Source: Bacteroides sp. OM05-12
GTDB taxonomy: Bacteria; Bacteroidota; Bacteroidia; Bacteroidales; Bacteroidaceae
Length of the DNA: 64,000 nt
Direction of reading: 5' to 3'
Assembly: GCF_003438995.1 (NCBI RefSeq)
Contig: NZ_QSUN01000002.1
Location: 248,001-312,000 of the forward strand
This document shows, piece by piece, positions 59,301-64,000 of this stretch (the first letter of the stretch is position 1; every line of letters starts with the position of its first letter). The notes beneath the pieces were generated by a model. The model was given only the letters and a program-made list of their open reading frames with translations. It was not told the DNA's origin and made no database searches. Position numbers and translations under genes: made by a program.

Positions 59301-59679
59301 CCTTTCTGCAACTTCAAATCAGTTGAAAGAATGGTATGGTAATTATTGTACTTTAGTACAGAATGGAGATGGTACGATTGCTTTAGCTAATCAAAATGCA
59401 AAATATCCTCGTTTAGATAATTATTCCGGTCGTTCTTTGCGTTCTGATTTTTGGATGCGAGATGGACATACATTGCGTTTGCGTAATTTAAATATATCTT
59501 ATAGCATTCCAAGACAATTTGTTAAGAAGATAGGGTTAGAGCAATTGCGTGTATTCTTTACTGGTACCAATCTTTGGACAATTATTAATCCCTATCCGTA
59601 TAAAGATGCAAGTGTAGGATATTGGTCTGATTATCCTCAGATTAGAACATTTAATTTTGGTATAAACATCAGCTTATAA
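56326..59679 (+). CDS. SusC-like TonB-dependent outer-membrane glycan transporter
   Basis: The 1117-residue product has a signal peptide (start at 56326, or at 56347 MDQKRSKKRF), a CarboxypepD_reg-like domain (about 60-135: VKGTVVDVNGEPIIGASIAA), a TonB box DEVVVVGYGTVKR (about 139-151), a plug domain (AVSSVKMKDLEDIPATNLAS... IRTSGSWNAEPPLYVIDG... VYGVRGAGGVVLVTTKKG) and a C-terminal 22-stranded barrel ending RTFNFGINISL. No extra N-terminal secretin/STN domain is evident, so if the ECF sigma signals through this protein the route is not the classical STN one. It would form the import pore with the SusD lipoprotein 8 bp downstream. Confidence 0.97.
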   Translation: MPLIINSMDQKRSKKRFMHETNLRKPLCAALILCSCLIASPTVTWAADGVETTQNVNQQQITVKGTVVDVNGEPIIGASIAAKGGTTGTITDIDGNFSLSIPANTQLVVSFIGYERQFITPKAGQSLKIVLKEDTEVLDEVVVVGYGTVKRANLTGAVSSVKMKDLEDIPATNLASVLMGAMPGVSIGEATGNPLGTPTLKIRTSGSWNAEPPLYVIDGFIRDADAFNALDPSEVDNISILKDAQAAVYGVRGAGGVVLVTTKKGKEGKTRINYSGSYGFSQGVKMPEMMSAYEQGVAMNDMYKDEMLVAEPVEGHIRFSDAELETLKGLNYNWLDEAWKNAQNTRHTLNVSGGSDKISYFIGGSYMWADGNFANLNTNKFNVRSGLDVNFTKELKGSFSVNYSTRSSEMPLNEKDAEPDRMYGTFSNLVRMPRWYPSYLDGKPVGNGVSSTGSHPLEILRSGSQKNTRSDDISIGARLDYDIKWVKGLKVGLSFNYNRTSSSSKQIAKSYNVYNFIGMESSLYIPTNVLNEDNPSTLFTNAEKYEAGSNFAFGYQLNPSISYSRTFGKHDVSVMAVYEQSRTGGNSMSVSKSDMEIDGWDSMEAFKTYSTGAASPNTEDRRQSYIARLNYSYGDRYFVEAAARYEASTNFAPGHRWGFFPSVSLGWKISEESWFKDNVNFMDNLKLRASYGRLGNDKAVLGQWREFYESVGYKYALGTDVPVLGIRPKLEGLVYILSTWEKTDNFNAGVDMRFLNCLNFSVDGFFKHTFDILDDAKSTFPQSSGVSGNTPKLNYGIQNAWGIELELGYQKQLNKDWGITAKANWSWNSSKVIRKYQNPGIIGTWRDENGRVRGGETGYHCLGIARTWEDVENYKSYLRSHLSDPNGIIKVGNILEENFAPGMLMFEDLGSPSYVDENGVRHDGKPDGIITDDDTRYISKYSTPPYTYGITLGFSWKDLKVEALLNGSFGNDVIFDKGFYTDASGGKRSGDFLSATSNQLKEWYGNYCTLVQNGDGTIALANQNAKYPRLDNYSGRSLRSDFWMRDGHTLRLRNLNISYSIPRQFVKKIGLEQLRVFFTGTNLWTIINPYPYKDASVGYWSDYPQIRTFNFGINISL

Positions 59680-59687
59680 TAAAATAT

Positions 59688-61520
59688 ATGAAATCATTAA
59701 ATAAAATAATCCTGCTGTGCGTTGTTGTACCGATATTTAGCGCATGCAGTGACTTTTTGGATGTGAAAGATGAATCTGCGATTAACCCTGCAATTTGGGA
59801 TTCTTATAAATCTTCGACACTTTATGTAAATAATGTATATAATGCTTGTATGCCTACATTTGGAGGTGATAATATTACAGGGACACTTACATCTTCAGGT
59901 CTTAGTGATGAGGCGGTTGGGTCTGATACTCCTGATATGCTTTTAGGTTCTTTGAACCTAGGTTCTGTTTCTGCTTTTTCTGCTCTGAACTATCAAGCAA
60001 TCCGCTATATTAATATCGGGTTGAATAATATGAAAAATTCAGCGTTGCGAGGTGAAGAAAGGAATAATATCTTGGGGCAATTTTATTTCTTTCGTGCTTT
60101 TCAACATTGGAAAATGATAGTAATGCATGGGGGAGTACCTTATATGAAAGATGTGGTGGGTTATGATAGTTCAGATGACTTATTGAATGCAAAACGTAAT
60201 ACTACATCTGAATGTATCCAGTTTATCAAAGAAGACTTAAATTTAGCAATGGAATATCTTCCTAGTAAGTGGTTAGGTGCGGATGCTGGTCGTGTAACAA
60301 AAGCTTCAGCAGCAGCTTTCTTAGGTCGTGTACTCACATTCTATGCGAGTCCACAGTTTAATCCAACTCAAGATATTGAACGTTGGGAAGATGCTTATCG
60401 TGCAAATTTGAAGGCTGATAGTATCTGCTTGGCAGATGGTGTAAAATTGATGGATATCACTACTCCTCAAACGAGTTCTTGGCCTGTTGCTACTGATCTG
60501 AATAAGATTTTTACAACGGAAAATAATGTTGAGGTTTTATTAGTTAGAAAGTATACTGTTACAGGTGAAAATTTAACTCATAAGTATGAGCAAAGTGTGC
60601 GTCCGGAGAATTTAACTGGCACAAAGCAGATTCCTTCTAATTTGCCGTCTTGGAATTTAGTGGCAGCTTTTCCTATGAATGATGGTTCTGTTTATACGGG
60701 AGATAGAAAAGATATAGATTATTGGAAAGATCGTGATCCTCGTTTTTATTCTACTATTGTTTATAATGGATGTACTTATTTAGGAGCAAGGCAGTGGACT
60801 TATAGTTCTGGTGAGTCGACAAGCTATGCGACATCTACAGGATTTTATTGCCGTAAAATGGTGAATCCGGAGATTACGACTTTAGATAAGACACCTACGG
60901 ATTGGGTTGAAATGCGTTATGCTGAAGTATTACTTAATTTGGCAGAATGTGCAATTATGACTAATAATAAAGAGAAAGGGTATGACTGCCTTAAACAATT
61001 ACGTAAGAGGGCAGGTATCGCAGCAGGTGTCGATGGTAGTTATGGTATTACGTCTTATGAGGCAGCTGGATATACACCAATTGAAATTGTTATGAATGAA
61101 CGTTTTATTGAATTAGCGTTTGAAAATAAACGTTTCTATGATTTACGTCGTTGGAATATGTTTTCATCAGATTTAGGTCCTAAAACTCCAAAATTTAATG
61201 GACAGTATATGAGTGGGTGGAAATCTAAGGTTAGCTTTAATACTTTAAATCCTGATAAAATAAGTATTACAAAGTTTAAAGAGATAAGAGATGAGATTAG
61301 TATGGATGACTTGAGTAAATATATGAAGATTGCTCAAGCAGCAATTCCTCCTAAAGCAATGCCTATAAATTATTTGTGTGTTCCAACTGAAGAGGAGTTA
61401 AGAGCTACAACAGCGGGAAATTATAATTTCTTTGATATTCCAGATGGAATTCTAACTCGTAGTTTAGCTGTCAAGCAGAATTACGGTTGGCCAAGAGGAG
61501 AGTTTAACCCGTTTGAATAA
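59688..61520 (+). CDS. SusD-like outer-membrane glycan-binding lipoprotein
   Basis: The 610-residue product has a lipobox signal (MKSLNKIILLCVVVPIFSAC, Cys20) and the RagB/SusD fold: IRYINIGLNNMKNS, GQFYFFRAFQHWKMIVMHGG, KASAAAFLGRVLTFYASPQF and the C-terminal MRYAEVLLNLAECAI with ERFIELAFENKRFYDLRRWN. It partners with the SusC 8 bp upstream as the lid of the import complex. By genomic context with CE8 and PL1 the ligand is probably homogalacturonan oligomers. An intercistronic stem-loop follows. Confidence 0.97.
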   Translation: MKSLNKIILLCVVVPIFSACSDFLDVKDESAINPAIWDSYKSSTLYVNNVYNACMPTFGGDNITGTLTSSGLSDEAVGSDTPDMLLGSLNLGSVSAFSALNYQAIRYINIGLNNMKNSALRGEERNNILGQFYFFRAFQHWKMIVMHGGVPYMKDVVGYDSSDDLLNAKRNTTSECIQFIKEDLNLAMEYLPSKWLGADAGRVTKASAAAFLGRVLTFYASPQFNPTQDIERWEDAYRANLKADSICLADGVKLMDITTPQTSSWPVATDLNKIFTTENNVEVLLVRKYTVTGENLTHKYEQSVRPENLTGTKQIPSNLPSWNLVAAFPMNDGSVYTGDRKDIDYWKDRDPRFYSTIVYNGCTYLGARQWTYSSGESTSYATSTGFYCRKMVNPEITTLDKTPTDWVEMRYAEVLLNLAECAIMTNNKEKGYDCLKQLRKRAGIAAGVDGSYGITSYEAAGYTPIEIVMNERFIELAFENKRFYDLRRWNMFSSDLGPKTPKFNGQYMSGWKSKVSFNTLNPDKISITKFKEIRDEISMDDLSKYMKIAQAAIPPKAMPINYLCVPTEEELRATTAGNYNFFDIPDGILTRSLAVKQNYGWPRGEFNPFE

Positions 61521-61537
61521 TTATTAGTAACTTAATG

Positions 61538-61577
61538 GAATAACGGGGTGAATTTTATTTACCTTGTTATTCGGTTT
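61538..61577 (+). terminator. Intra-operon stem-loop (partial terminator?) between SusD and pectin methylesterase
   Basis: GAATAACGGGGT (61538-61549) pairs with ACCTTGTTATTC (61561-61572) over 12 positions with two G-U pairs and an 11-nt loop, followed by GGTTTT. It is 17 nt after the SusD stop and could attenuate downstream expression or protect the susCD transcript. Confidence 0.55.
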
Positions 61578-61590
61578 TAATTTATTTGCT

Positions 61591-63060
61591 ATGAAATATA
61601 CATGTATTACTTTTTTGTTATTTATTATTTCATTGGGAATGTCAGTAAATGTTTATTCTCAAGAACCTTTTCGTTGCATTGTTGCAACTGATGGGACTGG
61701 AACACATACATCAATTCAGGCTGCAATAGATGCGTGTCCGGATAATGAACGTTCTTTGATTTTTGTTAAAAACGGTTTGTATGAAGAACGTGTATCCATT
61801 GGCTCAAAAGATGTAGAATCAAGCAAAATGATAAGCTTGATCGGAGAAAGTGCAGAAGGAGTAGTTATATCTTCTAATGGTCATCGGGCTGATAACGGAC
61901 TCACTTTTTATGATATTGTTACATTTCAAGTGTATGCAAAAGATTTTTATGCTGAGAACCTGACTATTCAAAATACTGCAGGTAATGTAGGGCAAGCAGA
62001 GGCTTTGTTTACCGGGAATGATAAACAAACTTTCAAGAATTGTCGTATTCTAGGATTTCAGGATACTTTCCGTTCTAAAAAAGGAACTCGTTCTTATTTT
62101 AAAGATTGTTGGATAGAAGGAGCTGTTGATTTTATTTACGCCGGTGGAATTATTTTCTTTGACGACTGTAGCATCCATCATGTAAGAGGCGGATATGTTG
62201 CAGCTCCGGAAGATTGTTTTGCTTCAATACCAAAATCAAAGACTGCGTGTGGAAAGGTTTTAAAATTAGGATTTATTTTTCGTAATTGTGATTTAACTGC
62301 AAATGATGATGTTAAAGACCAATGTTATTTAGGACGTCCGTGGAGTGAAAACTCCGGTATTTTTTATTTAAATTGTAAGTTAGGATCGCATATTACGGCT
62401 AAAGGCTGGCAGGAATGGGGAGGAAATGAAACTACAGCCTGTTTTGCAGAATATAATAGTATGGATGCCGAAGGTAATCTATTAGACGTAAGTCAACGTG
62501 CATCTTGGAGTTTCCAATTGCCTAAAGAGGATGCTGAGAACTTATTAACACCAGAATATGTATATGATAGAGCTAAAGCAAATGATCCTTATGATCCTGT
62601 ATCTTTGTGTGTTGCACCTCAGGAACCGGGTTTCTTGACTGTTTCCAATAAAGCCTTAACATGGGGAACCGTTAACGGTGCTGTAGGTTATATTGTTTTG
62701 AAGGGTGATAAGCTTATCGCTATAACTACGAAAACAACTTATACTGATGAAACTGATGGTGAAGGTAAGTATAGTGTTAAAACAATAGATGAGATGGGTA
62801 GACTAAGTACAGCCCGTTTGGAGGGAACTGTTTCATCTATGGAGGATATGGCTGTTTCTCAATGGAATGTTAAAGTAGACGGTAAAAATATTAGTTGGAA
62901 TGGAAATGCTAAAGCTGAATTATTTACTTTGAATGGGGTATGTATTGCTTTCTCTTCGTTCCAAGATTCATTTGTAGTGGAAGCTAATAATGGGATTTAT
63001 ATCTTGAAACTGACAGATGAACAAAATGATAGTTATTTTCAGAAAATAGTGATACAATAA
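61591..63060 (+). CDS. Pectin methylesterase (CE8) with C-terminal sorting-like domain
   Basis: I chose the ATG at 61591, which opens the signal peptide MKYTCITFLLFIISLGMSVN. The 489-residue product is a CE8 beta-helix: GTHTSIQAAIDACPD, YEERVSI, then catalytic Asp158 (GFQDTF), Asp180 (DFIYAGG) and Arg249 (LGRPW), in the spacing of characterised pectinesterases. After residue 330 there is an FN3-like segment (QEPGFLTVSNKALTWGTVNG) and a final 70-residue beta domain ending NNGIYILKLTDEQNDSYFQK plus IVIQ, like a type-IX-style C-terminal domain. It removes methyl esters so that PL1 can cut. It is in the SusC/D operon, with the next PL1 13 bp downstream. Confidence 0.93.
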   Translation: MKYTCITFLLFIISLGMSVNVYSQEPFRCIVATDGTGTHTSIQAAIDACPDNERSLIFVKNGLYEERVSIGSKDVESSKMISLIGESAEGVVISSNGHRADNGLTFYDIVTFQVYAKDFYAENLTIQNTAGNVGQAEALFTGNDKQTFKNCRILGFQDTFRSKKGTRSYFKDCWIEGAVDFIYAGGIIFFDDCSIHHVRGGYVAAPEDCFASIPKSKTACGKVLKLGFIFRNCDLTANDDVKDQCYLGRPWSENSGIFYLNCKLGSHITAKGWQEWGGNETTACFAEYNSMDAEGNLLDVSQRASWSFQLPKEDAENLLTPEYVYDRAKANDPYDPVSLCVAPQEPGFLTVSNKALTWGTVNGAVGYIVLKGDKLIAITTKTTYTDETDGEGKYSVKTIDEMGRLSTARLEGTVSSMEDMAVSQWNVKVDGKNISWNGNAKAELFTLNGVCIAFSSFQDSFVVEANNGIYILKLTDEQNDSYFQKIVIQ

Positions 63061-63073
63061 AAAAGAAGAGATT

Positions 63074-64000
63074 ATGATTAAATTATTTAAAAAACTAACA
63101 TTAGCAGTTGCTTTATTACTATGCGCTAATGGACTTTCTGCTCAGACTCTTGCATTTCCTACAGCAGAAGGATTTGGTAAATTTTCAAAAGGAGGTCGTG
63201 GTGGACAAGTTGTTACTGTAACGACTTTAGAAGATGATTCGATAGGAAATATTCAGGGTTCTTTGCGTTGGGCATTGGCACAGTATCCTAATGAACCTTT
63301 AACTGTTGTTTTCGGAGTATCCGGGCGTATTGAGTTGAAACAAGAATTGCGTGTCAAACGTGATGGATTGACCCTTGCGGGACAAACGGCTCCGGGAGAT
63401 GGAATTTGTATTAGTGGGAATAAAGTTAACTTGGGAGGATCTAAGAATTTTATTATACGTCATCTTCGTTTCAGAACGGGGCAGTTTGATGCTGCGGGAA
63501 ATGTAGTTGCTCAGAATGCTTTAGGTGCAGAGAATTGTGAAAACTTTATTATCGACCATTGTACGTTCGGCTGGTCTGTAGAAGAAAATATCAATACTTT
63601 TGATGACAAATTCCATACAGTACAATGGTGTATTATTCATGAAGGACTATATAATGCGGGTCATTCAAAGGGCGCACGTGGATATGGAATGCAATGGGGG
63701 GGATCTCAGGCAACCTATCATCATAATTTGTTGGCAAATAACAGCTCTCGTAGTTGCCGTTTTAACGGAGCTCGTAATACGGATCTTATTGTTTTCATTG
63801 AATATATTAATAATGTGAATTTTAACTGGGGAAGATCAAATTCTGTTTATGGAGGAGAGAATACCGGAAATAAGAAATATTCGGTGCATGAATGTAACAT
63901 GTTGAATAATTATTATAAGCCGGGACCGGCACTTGGTACAGGAAAACAATATTTCGTTTGTCCTTCTTACGCCAGAGAGGATGCTGTTTCTAGAGGACCT
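63074..64000 (+). CDS. PL1-like pectate lyase, N-terminal part (runs off window)
   Basis: The ATG at 63074 follows AAAAGAAGAG, and 309 codons are open to the window end. The product starts with a signal peptide (MIKLFKKLTLAVALLLCANG, then LSAQ) and a beta-helix: FPTAEGFGKFSKGGRGGQVV, TTLEDDSIGNIQGSLRWAL, GLTLAGQTAPGDGICISGN, FIIRHLRFRTGQ, FIIDHCTFGWSVEENI, GGSQATYHHNLLANNSSRSC. These are the same landmarks as the PL1 gene at 49337 but with clear differences, so the two lyases are paralogues that probably differ in methylation tolerance or location. It belongs to the SusC/D operon. The C-terminus is not visible. Confidence 0.9.
   Translation, partial: MIKLFKKLTLAVALLLCANGLSAQTLAFPTAEGFGKFSKGGRGGQVVTVTTLEDDSIGNIQGSLRWALAQYPNEPLTVVFGVSGRIELKQELRVKRDGLTLAGQTAPGDGICISGNKVNLGGSKNFIIRHLRFRTGQFDAAGNVVAQNALGAENCENFIIDHCTFGWSVEENINTFDDKFHTVQWCIIHEGLYNAGHSKGARGYGMQWGGSQATYHHNLLANNSSRSCRFNGARNTDLIVFIEYINNVNFNWGRSNSVYGGENTGNKKYSVHECNMLNNYYKPGPALGTGKQYFVCPSYAREDAVSRGP

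Overview
The window reads as chromosomal DNA of a gut Bacteroides (Bacteroidales). The grounds are SusC/SusD pairs, a hybrid two-component system, lipoprotein signals of the Bacteroidetes type, recurrent promoters of the form TTTG-N19/20-TAnnTTTG, and a dense set of pectin-degrading enzymes. I cannot fix the species from sequence alone. The gene set strongly resembles the rhamnogalacturonan-II (RG-II) locus described in B. thetaiotaomicron (roughly BT0983-BT0997 by my recollection), but the flanking genes differ.

Layout. (i) 1-7.1 kb: housekeeping and stress genes: a truncated LruC-like lipoprotein, glutamine-dependent NAD+ synthetase, a PerR/Fur regulator with a reverse rubrerythrin, a lipoprotein nitroreductase and a TPR protein. 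(ii) 7.1-14.3 kb: a MATE exporter and an 1838-residue secreted multidomain protein ending in a type-IX-secretion-like C-terminal domain. (iii) 14.4-17.9 kb: ffh, folD and a CapA-like protein; folD is followed by a 22-bp tandem array. (iv) 18.0-31.2 kb: RG-II enzymes on the plus strand: GH138, a GH137-GH2 fusion and two further GH2 enzymes. (v) 31.4-34.2 kb: a minus-strand, AT-rich, three-gene island splitting the enzyme block: a transglutaminase-like protein, a short secreted Rhs-core protein with a HELAH metallopeptidase motif, and a small secreted protein that could be its partner or immunity protein. (vi) 34.9-49.3 kb: GH106, an SGNH/SASA esterase, a DUF5703 protein (probable GH139), another GH2, then a full hybrid two-component sensor/regulator (HTCS). 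(vii) 49.3-54.1 kb: a PL1 lyase and a large beta-helix/TIM-barrel-like protein, translationally coupled. (viii) 54.3-64 kb: a second polysaccharide utilisation locus with its own ECF sigma factor, a very short FecR-like anti-sigma protein, a secreted TIM-barrel isomerase-like protein, SusC, SusD, a pectin methylesterase and the start of a second PL1 lyase, which runs off the window.

Working together: the PL1 and CE8 enzymes would demethylate and cut homogalacturonan, SusC/SusD would import the oligomers, and the GH138/GH137-GH2/GH2/GH106/GH139 set would trim RG-II side chains in the periplasm, with the HTCS sensing a released glycan. No SusC/SusD pair lies inside the RG-II enzyme block itself, so its transporter must be elsewhere or be the downstream pair.

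The most unusual items are the Rhs-tip metallopeptidase island, a 65-bp palindromic element present twice in opposite orientation 27.7 kb apart, two unrelated intergenic arrays that both have an exact 22-bp period and both end in TTTTTATA, a FecR homologue reduced to its cytoplasmic domain, and the uncharacterised beta-helix plus barrel enzyme.
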